Assembly: GCA_964453665.1 (NCBI GenBank)
Contig: CAYVQT010000044.1
Span: forward strand, 1-25,200
Direction of reading: 5' to 3'
Source of the DNA: DAOUTY01 sp964453665
GTDB taxonomy: Bacteria; Chloroflexota; Dehalococcoidia; SZUA-161
DNA: 25,200 nucleotides
Shown here: positions 7,354 to 16,179 of the stretch, in pieces
Layout of the letters: each line of letters starts with the position of its first letter
How positions within the stretch are numbered: the first letter of the stretch is position 1
Translations under genes and position numbers: made by a program
The notes under the pieces: model-generated
The model's database searches: none
Told to the model about the DNA's origin: nothing
The model's input: only the letters and a program-made list of their open reading frames with translations

Positions 7354-8650
7354 GACTCATAATAAAAGTTACCGAACGTGATATAATTGCCTCATAAAAA
7401 GCGTTACCGACGGAGTTGGCATGACAAGAGGCAGTATATTAGAGCACAAAGAGGCGGTGCGAGAACGTTACTATAAAGCGAGGAAAAGAGAGAAAGGGAA
7501 AATACTGGACGAGTTTGTAGAGGTAACTAGCTATCACCATAAAGCAGCGATCCGTTTGCTCAGCCGTGATATTCAAATGAGGCGATGGAAGTGACCGAGA
7601 CGACAGCGACGGTATGGAGTTGAAGAGGTGAATGCGTTACGGAAGGTCCGAGAGGCCAGTGACAGGTTGTGCTCCAAGCGGCTCAAACCGTTTATTGGTG
7701 AGATAGTGATGGTAATGAGGCGGCATGGAGAGTTGGACATCAGCGCTAAACTGGAAGCTAATCTCTGCAGGGTGAGTCCCTCGACCATTGTTCGTATATT
7801 GCAGCCATGGCGGCGTTTGGTAGAACGGCGTCCGTTAAGCAACACCAGACAAAGTAATCCACTAAAGAGTTCCATCCCATTACGCACCTTTGCCGACTGG
7901 ACGGAGGATGGTCCTGGATTTATTGAAGTCGACCTGGTAGCCCATTGCGGAGAGAGCACGGAAGGGTTTTATCTAAATACTGTGTGCGCGGTAGATGTTG
8001 CCAGTGGCTGGTCGAAGTGCATGGGGGCATGGGGAAAAGGACAGCAGCGTGTGGGGAATGCTATTCACCGAATAAGGCATCGCTTGCCTTTTACCTTGTT
8101 GGGGCTGGACTCGGGTAATGGTAGCGAATTTATCAATCACCATCTCTATGACTACTGTTACAAGCAAGGGATTACCTTTACCCGATACCGCTCCTACAAG
8201 AAGAACGACAGCTGTCATGTAGAACAAAAGAATGGGTCTGTGTTGCGTCGCTTGATAGGCTACAATCGTTACAACTCCCATGCTGCGCTTAATGGTTTAA
8301 ACTGTCTATACGATGTCCTTCGACTGGACATCAATTTCTTTCAGCCGACGATGAAGCTTGTAGCCAAGACAAGGCAAGGGGCAAGAGTTCATAAAATGTA
8401 TGACACAGCCAGGACACCGTACGAGAGGTTACTCGATTCTGGAGTTCTCACACCGGCAAAGCAATCCGAGCTGGCAGCAATATATCACGGACTCAACCCG
8501 GTGCTGCTGCTCGACCAGATCAACGACCATCTGGAACACTTGTTGAAACTTGCTTAGCGCCCCGTATCAACAGCTAAGGTTAAAGAATGCATTTCGGTAA
8601 CAGATACTTTTGAAGCAATGACCCATATTCGGTAACAGTTTTATTTGACG
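7354..8650 (+). mobile_element. rve/DDE-type insertion sequence, about 1.3 kb, with paired terminal repeats
   Basis: The two ends mirror each other. On the left, AAAAGTTACCGAA (outer, GTTACC at 7368) is followed 35 bases later by a second GTTACC (7403). On the right the reverse complement gives GGTAAC at 8596 and again 35 bases later at 8631. The outermost bases also correspond (TCATAATAAAA against TCAAATAAAACT on the other strand). Such doubled, evenly spaced sites are typical transposase-binding repeats. The exact ends are uncertain by several bases. The enclosed transposase gene carries a nonsense codon. Confidence 0.7.
7421..8557 (+). pseudogene. Integrase-core transposase with one in-frame TGA
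   Basis: Reading from ATG 7421 (MTRGSILEHKEAVRERY), the frame runs 57 codons, meets TGA at 7592-7594, and then continues in the same frame without further stops to TAG at 8557 (377 coding codons). Both sides belong to one protein. The N-terminal helix-turn-helix region ends YHHKAAIRLLSR. After the TGA come PRRQRRYGVEEVNALRKV and the rve-type catalytic core, with Asp in FIEVDLVAHCGE, Asp in LLGLDSGNGSEF and Glu in CHVEQKNGSV. The TGA most simply arose from CGA (one C-to-T change). A start at GTG 7628 would give a 309-residue protein lacking the DNA-binding domain. The family is IS481- or ISNCY-like, not settled here. Confidence 0.85.
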
Positions 8651-8662
8651 CAATACGAGAAC

Positions 8663-8691
8663 TTGACAACAAGTGATAATATCTCTAGTAT
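8663..8691 (+). promoter_or_regulatory. Candidate promoter for the binding-protein gene
   Basis: A perfect TTGACA (8663-8668) is followed after 17 bases by TAGTAT (8686-8691), a four-of-six match to the -10 box. It lies only about a dozen bases outside the right end of the preceding insertion sequence, with a leader of about 130 bases to the ATG at 8829. Confidence 0.4.
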
Positions 8692-8828
8692 TTATGCAAG
8701 TTTACTTAAAAGCGACTGAACTTCACAAGGATTAGTCGGATGCACAATAAAAGTTATGGTAAAGCTTTATTGAGAAAAATACTACTCTTTAATAAAAAGG
8801 CATAAATATTATTTAAGGAGGATGTCAA

Positions 8829-10481
8829 ATGATTAAAAAATCACACCTAAAGAACGGAACTATATTCCTTGCTATTCTTCTGATAATGACAGTACCTTTC
8901 TTTGCAAGCTGTGCTGAAGAAGAAGCTACACCTACACCGACTGAGACACCCATTAGCACACCGAGTCAGATACCTACTGGGCCTACTGGTAAACTAACGG
9001 TGGCTATTGCTACAGCCCAACTGGAGGACGTGCTGCCTCATATGATCACAGGGGCATCCTTAAGCTATTGCGGTCACATGTACGATTCTTTGGTTGGGGC
9101 GAGCCCCGATGGCTCCCTTTCTAAGGAGACCGGAATCGCGAGCGACTGGGAATCACCAGATGGCGGGAAGACGTGGAATTTCACAATAAAAAGCGGCATT
9201 ACGTTTCACAACGGAGAAGCGCTTACAGCGGAGGACGTTAAGTTCTCGATAGAATTGCACCAACTCCCTGAGGCCAAGTCATCAAATGCCCCAATATTCC
9301 GGGAGAAAATTGCCGATATTATTGTACAAAGTCCAACTAAACTTACAGTCGTTTTAAGCGAGGTAGATGTTCAATTCCCTATAATGTTATGCTGTTTGGC
9401 AGGGGCCGAAGGTGTCGTGGTGCCGAAAGACTACTATAATGCGGTTGGTACAGACGGCTTCAGGGATGCACCGATTGGAAGCGGTCCCTTCAAATTTGTA
9501 AGCAGACAGATAGGAGTGGGCATCAATTTTACCGCTAACGAGGAATACTGGCGTGGTGCGCCCGGCTTCAAGGATTTAGAGATTCTCCTGGTTGCCGAGG
9601 ACAGCACACGAATAGCGATGCTGAGGACTGGCGAAGCCGATATAATAAATCTCACAAAACCTTTGATAGCAGAGGTTGAGAGTGCTGGTCTCGAAGTTAA
9701 GTCCGTTCCTTATACTGTGAATATAGGAATTCAGTTTTACCGTAGTCAAGACGCCGAGATGATCTACCACAGTAAAGCAGTGCGCGAGGCTCTGGCGCTC
9801 GCGATAGACAAGGAAGCAATACTCGATACACTGTTTGATGGAAGAGGCGATGTAGCGTCTAGCTATCTTTTCACCCCAGTTATGGAGGGATATGATCCCT
9901 CTCTTGACCCTTATCCGTACGATCCTGAGAGAGCAATACAAATCCTTGAGGATGCTGGAATCTCAAAGGTCGAGCTCAAGTTTTGGTCCTTCACTATACC
10001 CGGTGCCCCAGATCTCCCGAAATTGGCATTGGCAGTAGCCGGATATTGGAATAATATTGGGGTGGATGTGGAAGTTATTCCCGTCGACTTTGCCAGTTTC
10101 AGACCAAAATACAGAGCCAATCCCCAAGATGTCGATCCGCCGGGAGAAGTTAGTCTATACACGGCACTTACGATGCCCTCGAGCTTTCCAAATGTGCGGT
10201 GGTATGCTCTATCGCATGAAGCTGGTGGTCTCATGGAGCAAGGTGGCTCGTTCAGCCAGCAAATAGATGAACTTTATACTCAAGCTTCAACTGAAATAGA
10301 CGCTGTTGAACGAAATGAGCTGTTAATGCAATTAGACCGAATCATGTACGATGAGTATTTGTCTATACCCTTGGTTGTTTGCGGCACGGAATATGGTGTG
10401 GGGCCAGAGGTGGCGTCATGGTCACCTACTCCTGGCTCGCTCTATTATCTTGTCTTGGAAAGTGCAATACCAAATGAATGA
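8829..10481 (+). CDS. ABC transporter substrate-binding lipoprotein, peptide/nickel family (SBP_bac_5)
   Basis: This 550-residue extracytoplasmic solute-binding protein starts at ATG 8829 behind a strong AAGGAGG (8815-8821). It has a lipoprotein signal peptide: basic MIKKSHLK, a hydrophobic core (12-26), then FFASC with lipid-anchored Cys28. A Thr/Pro-rich linker (TPTPTETP) precedes the mature domain. Family 5 signatures seen are WNFTIKSGITFHNGEALTAEDV, IGSGPFKF, AVREALALAIDKEAI and the C-terminal NELLMQLDRIMYDEYLSIPL. It delivers peptides or similar ligands to a DppB/DppC-type channel. The matching permeases at 2001-3822 are its likely partners, though 5 kb and two insertion sequences now lie between. 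No ATPase gene follows; the next 900 bases are decayed. Confidence 0.93.
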   Translation: MIKKSHLKNGTIFLAILLIMTVPFFASCAEEEATPTPTETPISTPSQIPTGPTGKLTVAIATAQLEDVLPHMITGASLSYCGHMYDSLVGASPDGSLSKETGIASDWESPDGGKTWNFTIKSGITFHNGEALTAEDVKFSIELHQLPEAKSSNAPIFREKIADIIVQSPTKLTVVLSEVDVQFPIMLCCLAGAEGVVVPKDYYNAVGTDGFRDAPIGSGPFKFVSRQIGVGINFTANEEYWRGAPGFKDLEILLVAEDSTRIAMLRTGEADIINLTKPLIAEVESAGLEVKSVPYTVNIGIQFYRSQDAEMIYHSKAVREALALAIDKEAILDTLFDGRGDVASSYLFTPVMEGYDPSLDPYPYDPERAIQILEDAGISKVELKFWSFTIPGAPDLPKLALAVAGYWNNIGVDVEVIPVDFASFRPKYRANPQDVDPPGEVSLYTALTMPSSFPNVRWYALSHEAGGLMEQGGSFSQQIDELYTQASTEIDAVERNELLMQLDRIMYDEYLSIPLVVCGTEYGVGPEVASWSPTPGSLYYLVLESAIPNE

Positions 10482-10699
10482 ACACGTTTAGTCTCATTGA
10501 AACCTAATTGACAAGAGACTTTGCGGCTTTAAAAAGATGTTTTTTAAGAGAAAGGATGTAGTGTCAGTATAATTATTTTATAAAGCATCGCCGTGACGAT
10601 GTGAGATAAGCCCTCTGAGGATCTGGAACGAAACGTGACCAACACAGGCACGGATGGATCTAAAGCTAAGGGCTCCATTAATGAGGAAGCGGAGAGTAT

Positions 10700-10960
10700 T
10701 ATTCTCTGGTTATTCAACGGTATGGTCACAATGGCTGGTCGGAAGGCAGTGTTTTTGCTCGAATAAAAATCCATCTTCTGTTAAGTCAAGACGACGGTTT
10801 ACAACACTGAGAATAGTTGGTGGCTTTATTAATGCGATACTACAAATATTAAGCCGCATGATATATAGGTTTCATTGCTTTCTTTTGACCGCCTATATGG
10901 GGAGTTCCTCAATACGATCACCAGTATAGTTATCATCCTCGATGCCTTAGACCTCAGCTC
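10700..10960 (-). pseudogene. Decayed IS1182-type transposase fragment
   Basis: On the minus strand near 10915-10950 the bases encode IEDDNYTGD, matching the VVDANYTGE block around the second catalytic Asp of IS1182 transposases (the intact copy at 5161-6864 has it). Further along the strand, about 10735-10790, LDLTEDGFLFE resembles LSLSEFHFDGE of the same protein. Stops and frameshifts break every frame. The surrounding stretch 10482-11210 has no intact gene; it may contain more of this remnant, but I could not align it. A short A/T-only hairpin follows the binding-protein gene (about 10526-10548) and could be a weak terminator. Confidence 0.5.
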
Positions 10961-11211
10961 CATCGATGTTATTTATGTTGTCTATGCGGGTAACTCAATA
11001 TGCTAGAAGCCACCTTCTGAGGGCACGAAGTACCGCCCATCTACTAAGTTACGATGCCCCATTCTTAAGCAGTGGCACAATTTTCGATCTCCAAACATCT
11101 TATACTGGTTTAGACTCAGCGCTGCTTAACCCACTCCCGGCATTGTCGGACGATTTCGCAGAAATCCGCCGAATAGTGTGTAATTTCGTTACATTAGAAT
11201 AACCGCTTGCA

Positions 11212-11220
11212 TGTTATAAT
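11212..11220 (+). promoter_or_regulatory. Extended -10 promoter candidate for the iron-sulfur pair
   Basis: TGTTATAAT is a perfect -10 box with the TG extension; the best -35 (TTACAT at 11189) is at a poor 20-base distance, which extended -10 promoters tolerate. It would leave about 190 bases of leader before the LutA-like gene. Motif evidence only. Confidence 0.4.
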
Positions 11221-11464
11221 GTGAGTAAAAAGAGTTGAGCAGTTCGACTGATCGTCAGAATATCTCTGTACTGGGCAAAAGGTGGCTCTATTATAATAAT
11301 TTGTTGTCGACGGCGGTCTCACGGCTAAACCCATGGTGCAAGAAGGCACTACTGCCCGAACACTAAGTAAGTGACTTGAGCTATAAGACGGCTGTGTAGG
11401 GAGGAGCACAAAGATTAAGATAGAAGAAGGAGCAGAGCCCTATTTCCCGCCCGCCTTCTACGTT

Positions 11465-12433
11465 TTGAGGGATAACTTGATTAAGTGGGGTAACCCCTTG
11501 GGCATGGGTAGTGAGGAGTGTGCAGCTTGGGCGAAGGGACTACAAATACCTTCACATAGCAATTCCATACTTTATAGTGGTTGCGAATACCAGATGGCTG
11601 CGTATGTAGAATCTCTTGTTGAAATACTTAAGAAGAGCAAGTTTCTAGATTCCACCTATTTAGTTTTTAGAACTCTTGCTGGTGTCGCTCGAAGAACAGG
11701 GTTAAACCCACTGACGGCCTGGGGACGAGTAGTTAGCAATAAAAGCAGAAACCATAACCAGTTAATCAGGAAAGCCGCGCTGACCCTAAGAACGCTGGGC
11801 GTCGATTTCGCATCCATCTACCCCGAACTATACAGCGGTGCATTAATCTACGAACTTGGTTTCGTTGAAGAATTTAAGAAACATGCAGAAAAGCTAACGG
11901 CCCGGCTCACAGAAACAGGCGCTAGGAGAATAATAACCCTCTCCCCTCATTCAGCAGAGATCTTGCTGCAAGTATATCCTCGTATGATTGATTCCTTTGA
12001 TTTTGAAGTGAAACCTTATGTAGCTATCGTGGCAGAAGCTTTGGAGAGGACAAACATAAAGCTCGAATTGCCAGTGGCCTTGAGCGCTACCATCCATGAC
12101 CCATGCCTTCAGGTAAGAGCTCTGAAAATGGTAGAGGAGCCTCGGGTGGTACTCCAATCCGTGAAGAACCTTAATATTGTTGAGGCTTCTTATAGCAAGG
12201 AAATGACCTATTGCTGCGGCGCTCCTATTGAGACAACCTTCCCTGAACTTGCTGAACTCATAGCCTGTAACCGCATCGAACAGCTCGGCTCGACGGGTGC
12301 TGAAGTAGTTGTTACGATGTGCCCATTCTGCTACTCGAGCCTCAAGAAGGCTGCGGCCTTGACTAAAACAAAGATGCAGATAGTTGACTTCATTGAGATT
12401 ATATATGCAGGATTGGGGGAAGCCAATGCCTGA
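11465..12433 (+). CDS. CCG-domain iron-sulfur protein (LutA / HdrB-like)
   Basis: This protein is related to LutA, GlpC and heterodisulfide reductase subunit B, which bind Fe-S clusters through cysteine-rich CCG domains and pass electrons. Numbered from the TTG at 11465 it has 322 residues. The C-terminal CCG domain is complete: Cys214 (HDPCLQ), Cys250-Cys251-Gly (YCCGAP), and Cys286/Cys289 (CPFC). The first domain is degenerate, with SGCEY at 38-42 and YSGALIYELG in place of a CCG. The start is doubtful. The same frame is open back to 11387 and encodes EEGAEPYFPPAFYVLRDNL, which looks like protein, and GGGAGGAG (11399-11406) sits before ATT 11414. The true start may be that ATT, giving 339 residues. 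It overlaps the LutB-like gene by 8 bases, implying translational coupling. Confidence 0.85.
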   Translation: MRDNLIKWGNPLGMGSEECAAWAKGLQIPSHSNSILYSGCEYQMAAYVESLVEILKKSKFLDSTYLVFRTLAGVARRTGLNPLTAWGRVVSNKSRNHNQLIRKAALTLRTLGVDFASIYPELYSGALIYELGFVEEFKKHAEKLTARLTETGARRIITLSPHSAEILLQVYPRMIDSFDFEVKPYVAIVAEALERTNIKLELPVALSATIHDPCLQVRALKMVEEPRVVLQSVKNLNIVEASYSKEMTYCCGAPIETTFPELAELIACNRIEQLGSTGAEVVVTMCPFCYSSLKKAAALTKTKMQIVDFIEIIYAGLGEANA

Positions 12434-13634
12434 TGCGAAACAGTGGTTCAAGGAGTACTACCTAAAGCTTCTCCAATCGACCAATGATCCCATGTTGTCC
12501 GCGCAGTTTCCGCGGAGCTCAGAAGCGTATGCTGCGGCGGCCGCCAGAGCCATGGCAAAGTCACCGCGAGTCGTGGAATTGGCCAAGGTAGTGAGAGGCA
12601 TCAAGGAAGACTCTATAGCTCGATTGGACGATCTCGTTAATACCGCTACCGCCAGCCTTGAGCACAATAGGGCACAGGTCTACCACGCGCGAACAGCAGA
12701 GGACTCACTTAGTATCATAGGCGGCATTGTGGGCAACGGGAAATTGATTGTATCAGGCAAGACTATGACCGGTGAGGAGGTTGGTCTCAGGAATTACCTT
12801 GAAAGCCTAGAGAACGAGTTCTGGGAGACTGACGTAGGAGCTTTTCTGCAGCAAATTCGCCGCGAACGGCCTATACACCCTGTCATCCCGGCTGCCCATG
12901 TGACTCGCGAGGAGTCCGCCAGACAACTGAGTAAGTTTCTGGGCAAAGAAATAGATACCGACCCAATTGATCAGGTTATAGCAATTAGGGAATTTCTCAG
13001 GCAGAAATTTTTCCACGCGGACGTTGGTATAACCGGTTGCAATGTACTGGCAGCGCAGGAGGGCAATATCGTTCTCCTTGAGAACGAGGGGAATATCCGT
13101 ATGACCAGCACAGTGCCCCCAATTCATATTGTGTTGGTGGGTATTGAGAAGTTAGTGCCGACCATCTATGATGCGCTGCAGGTAGCTAATGTAACGTGGA
13201 CTTACGCCGGATTTAGTTGGCTGACCTACCTGAGTATGATCGGTGGCCCGAGTAACACTGCTGACATCGAAATGAGTCGAGTTTTTGGTGCAGCAGGCCC
13301 AGAGGAGTTGCATGTAATACTCTTGGACAACGGACGAAGCTCATTAGCTAAAGACCCTATCCTGAAAGAAGCCCTTTACTGCTTGCGTTGCGGTGCTTGC
13401 CATTTTGAATGTCCTGTATACAGATTGGCTGCCGGCAATTATGGATATAATTACCTGGGTGGCATCGGTGCAGTTGGAACGGCTTACATTAGTGGTGGTC
13501 TTGAGAAAGCAGCGCCAATAGCTTACACGTGTCTTAGGTGCGGACGTTGCAAACAAGTTTGCCCGCTGGCTATAGATGTGCCAGTGCTTAATCTGGAACT
13601 GCGAAAGCGCCTTGTTGGTTTAGTCGCCAGATAA
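12426..13634 (+). CDS. LUD-domain 4Fe-4S protein (LutB / LldF-like)
   Basis: This 402-residue protein resembles the B subunit of the LutABC lactate-oxidation complex. The LUD domain (about 60-305) shows GITGCNVLAAQEGN and IHIVLVGIEKLVPTI. It is followed by two 4Fe-4S motifs: Cys319/322/325/329 (CLRCGACHFECP) and Cys369/372/375/379 (CLRCGRCKQVCP). It lacks the usual C-terminal extension of LutB, ending soon after the second motif. ATG 12426 is chosen because GGGGGA (about 12415-12420) lies five bases upstream and because it overlaps the previous gene's stop. With the CCG protein it should form a cytosolic electron-transfer module. LutC is absent, so lactate is not assured as substrate. Confidence 0.9.
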   Translation: MPDAKQWFKEYYLKLLQSTNDPMLSAQFPRSSEAYAAAAARAMAKSPRVVELAKVVRGIKEDSIARLDDLVNTATASLEHNRAQVYHARTAEDSLSIIGGIVGNGKLIVSGKTMTGEEVGLRNYLESLENEFWETDVGAFLQQIRRERPIHPVIPAAHVTREESARQLSKFLGKEIDTDPIDQVIAIREFLRQKFFHADVGITGCNVLAAQEGNIVLLENEGNIRMTSTVPPIHIVLVGIEKLVPTIYDALQVANVTWTYAGFSWLTYLSMIGGPSNTADIEMSRVFGAAGPEELHVILLDNGRSSLAKDPILKEALYCLRCGACHFECPVYRLAAGNYGYNYLGGIGAVGTAYISGGLEKAAPIAYTCLRCGRCKQVCPLAIDVPVLNLELRKRLVGLVAR

Positions 13635-13891
13635 AGGGACAGATTAGGCATCAAAAGCTGAGGTGAGAAGTAAAAAAAGCAACATGAATTCCTTACTAGC
13701 TTGGCTGGTGCAGTTACTTTTTTCCCAGATATCTGCGAGAGGGCTTGTCTGACTTTCGCGATGCTGGTGATACCTAAACACTTATAAAGGTTATGATTTA
13801 TGTTTTAGTTTCAGCTATCGAAATATTCCTAATATACTTGTAAGTTACTTCTGGGACACGATAAGCTTAATAATTCCCCAGATGTTTGGTA

Positions 13892-14944
13892 CTATACTTT
13901 TTGCTGAGCTGTTGGAATATGTTCCTTTGGCCTTACCAATTCGAATGTCATTGCTCCAGTCGGACATGTAATAACACACACACCGCAACCCATGCATTTT
14001 TCAGGATCAACAAATGCCTTAGATTTGTCCGCAACCTTCTGCATTTTTATAGCTCCAAAAGGGCACCGACGCTGGCAAGTTTTACAGCCATCGCAAATTT
14101 CTTGATTTACGCGGGCTTCATACCTACTTTTAGCATAGACTTTAGTTGGAGGAACTTTATATTTAAGTGTCGTGTTCAGTACAAGGCAGCAATCGTTACA
14201 ACAGTTGCACATTAGGGGCACAGGTATAGCGTCCGAATTATATCCTAGATGTATCAAGCCATCATCTTCTATTTCATCCAACAAATCTATGGCTTCATCT
14301 ACAGTAAGTGTAACCCCTGTGCCCCGCGTAACTGCATATTCAGCACCACGATTGAACTGAATACAGGTTATACCGCTGTGGGACTTCTTACATGGTTTGC
14401 CTACAGAGGCTTTCCGCTTCTTGCATGTACATGAACATACCGCTCTAAGAGAAGCAGCTTTCACAAACTCCCTAGCGTCTTCACAAGGAAGGATTTCAGG
14501 GCTATTAAGGATGGCTTTATATGATGGGACGATACGATATGACGGTACTTCATGACTATTCAAATCTTTAGCAAGGTCTTTACCCCACTCTGCCTCTAAA
14601 AACTCCTGCCATAGTTGCCCCAAAGTTGGGTATTTTACAGGGTCCAGCCTTAAAGAGGCTAATGTAGAATCATGTAAATGATTTACACTACGGGTGAACC
14701 TAGGATTTTCCATCGTCTCCCAGTTTTTAGGAATGACTACTCCCTTGCGAAATAGTTTGTCCACATTCTTAGTTACCTCTTCTTGAGCTATACCAAGTTT
14801 TTTCGATAGCTCCTCTAGGGTGCTTGGTAAATTAACACAGATATCCGCCTGCTCCGGTGTCATCAGATACTCCAATATACGCTTCAGATACTCGGAATTT
14901 TTGTAACCCAGTCTGTCGGTTAAAATTGCATAAGCCTCACTCAT
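13892..14944 (-). CDS. Ferredoxin-type 4Fe-4S protein with winged-helix-like N-terminus
   Basis: This 350-residue protein faces the LutAB-like pair tail to tail. Residues about 16-75 (YLKRILEYLMTPEQADI, then LEELSKKLGIAQEEVTKNVDKL) look like a winged-helix region. The middle has two unusual cysteine groups, Cys170/172/174/185 (VCSCTC) and Cys246/248/249/252/253 (CNCCNDCC). The C-terminus is a 2x[4Fe-4S] ferredoxin domain: Cys284/287/290/294 and Cys317/320/323/327. ATG 14944 is preceded by AAAGGGG and by a consensus promoter. Proteins of this build occur in anaerobes next to oxidoreductases; their job is not established. An electron carrier or a redox-sensing regulator are both possible. The cysteine count exceeds that of a simple ferredoxin. 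Confidence 0.85.
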   Translation of the reverse strand: MSEAYAILTDRLGYKNSEYLKRILEYLMTPEQADICVNLPSTLEELSKKLGIAQEEVTKNVDKLFRKGVVIPKNWETMENPRFTRSVNHLHDSTLASLRLDPVKYPTLGQLWQEFLEAEWGKDLAKDLNSHEVPSYRIVPSYKAILNSPEILPCEDAREFVKAASLRAVCSCTCKKRKASVGKPCKKSHSGITCIQFNRGAEYAVTRGTGVTLTVDEAIDLLDEIEDDGLIHLGYNSDAIPVPLMCNCCNDCCLVLNTTLKYKVPPTKVYAKSRYEARVNQEICDGCKTCQRRCPFGAIKMQKVADKSKAFVDPEKCMGCGVCVITCPTGAMTFELVRPKEHIPTAQQKV

Positions 14945-14981
14945 AGTATCTACCCCTTTCTTAGCTGGTTACCTCTAAAAT

Positions 14982-15010
14982 AGTATAGAATACGTTCCTG
15001 CTCGATGCAA
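14982..15010 (-). promoter_or_regulatory. Promoter for the ferredoxin-like gene
   Basis: On the minus strand TTGCAT (15010-15005) and TATACT (14987-14982) are separated by exactly 17 bases. The predicted start near 14976 gives a leader of about 30 bases to ATG 14944. Good spacing and matches (5/6 at -10) make this the best promoter call in the window. The 220 bases beyond it (to about 15230) contain no gene I can support. Confidence 0.55.
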
Positions 15011-15229
15011 GTGTTAATCATCAGCGTTGATAGGATACTTTTGAGAAAAAGGTTATTGGCCACCTTGGGCTTGCTACTGTTGCTCGGAGCAAATAGGGTA
15101 TCGTTTGAATAAAGGGGCAAACCATGGTTTAGGACATTTAATATAGCGTCCAGCAGACTGAAGCCAAGGCTGAAGATATCAAAAGATCCGCCCGATAGAT
15201 TGAACTCATTACCCCCCACAAGTTCGCTG

Positions 15230-16165
15230 CTAGAGAAAAGGATCCGTATCGTTCTCAAGAGATTCCTCCGAGACATATCCATTGAGACCTTTGCCGTACG
15301 GAAGGCACCCATCTCAGAGCACCTATTATGCCCCGACGCAGTTGGTAGCCGAGCTATCCTTGCAGCTGCGTGTTAAAAAATTGCCGTGCCGGATATGGTA
15401 GAAGAGAGAGGTAAGCTTCCAGTGAGTACTTTGTACGAGAAGGAAATTGCGACCTCGGTCAAAGGGAGTTCCCCTATGCCCAAAAAAAGGTGCTCAGGGT
15501 AGATGAATAAAAGAAGTGTCTGGTGCAGACGAAGGCCTCACCAGAGCTTTCTACGCTTCAAATCGCCCCTTGGGGCACCGACTTCAACGGGATGTATGCG
15601 TCTGAGAGCACAGTATTTCGTATCCTTAAGCGCGAGGGGTTGATAAAACCGGCCAAAGTAGTGAGTTCCAAGGCAGGCAGAGATTATCACCGGAGGACTA
15701 AAAGTTCTAACGATCTCTGGCCATGCACCGCATTCACGCTAAGATTATAGGCTGGGGCTGGTATTATCTTGTTACAGTGATGGACGACTGTAGCTGTTTC
15801 ATACGGCCTTGGTCGTTAAAGAGTAGAATTCCAGTAAGTGCCATAATTAATGTCATTCAGCAGGCAGTAGACTTGACTGAGATGACTGATGTAAAAATGG
15901 AAAACCGGCTCATACTCCCATCGTATCATCTGCTTGGTAATATTTTCTGGCAATTAAACGAAGTCTTGTTTATTGTGGGAATCAGACATATCCTAGTTTC
16001 CCTTAAATCCCCAGACTAATTGTAAGATAGCAAGATGCCATTGCATCATTAAAAGGGGAGAGTAACTTAGCACCTTACCAGATGCCGGTTGATCTGCAGA
16101 AAGCGAGCACGGTGTTCATCAGATACTATAACCAAAGGGATTATCAAGATGGGCTCAGCGTGTAG
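15230..16165 (+). pseudogene. Decayed IS3-family element with orfA and orfB remnants
   Basis: Pieces of both IS3 proteins can be read in order. From 15232, EKRIRIVLKRFLRDISIET parallels EEKVRIVLEGFRREVAVNE of the intact orfA at 19100-19519. Near 15340, QLVAELSLQLRVKK parallels QLVADLSLDVYRLKK. OrfB follows: ASESTVFRILKREGLIK (about 15600), then, after a frameshift near 15740, IIGWGWYYLVTVMDDCSCFI, VGIRHIL (about 15980) and FIRYYNQRDY (about 16115). Stops, frameshifts and internal deletions (about 45 codons in orfA) disable it; the second and third catalytic acids are lost. It lies in the opposite orientation to the intact copy. The minus-strand frame at 14950-15312 is partly its antisense. 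Confidence 0.75.
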
Positions 16166-16179
16166 GTAATAAGGAAAAA

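Noticed and set aside
10526..10548. Rho-independent terminator after the binding-protein gene
   Set aside because: The hairpin is entirely A/T in its core and has no G/C stem followed by a U-run, so it is too weak to call.
11221..11413. Riboswitch or T-box in the long leader of the LutA-like gene
   Set aside because: Only a short GGGCA/TGCCC pairing is seen; no known riboswitch consensus and no terminator hairpin.
14950..15312. 120-codon minus-strand frame upstream of the ferredoxin-like gene
   Set aside because: Its first third is antisense to a recognisable IS3 orfA remnant (EKRIRIVLKRF on the plus strand), and the ferredoxin-like gene's promoter lies inside its 3' end; no family resemblance.
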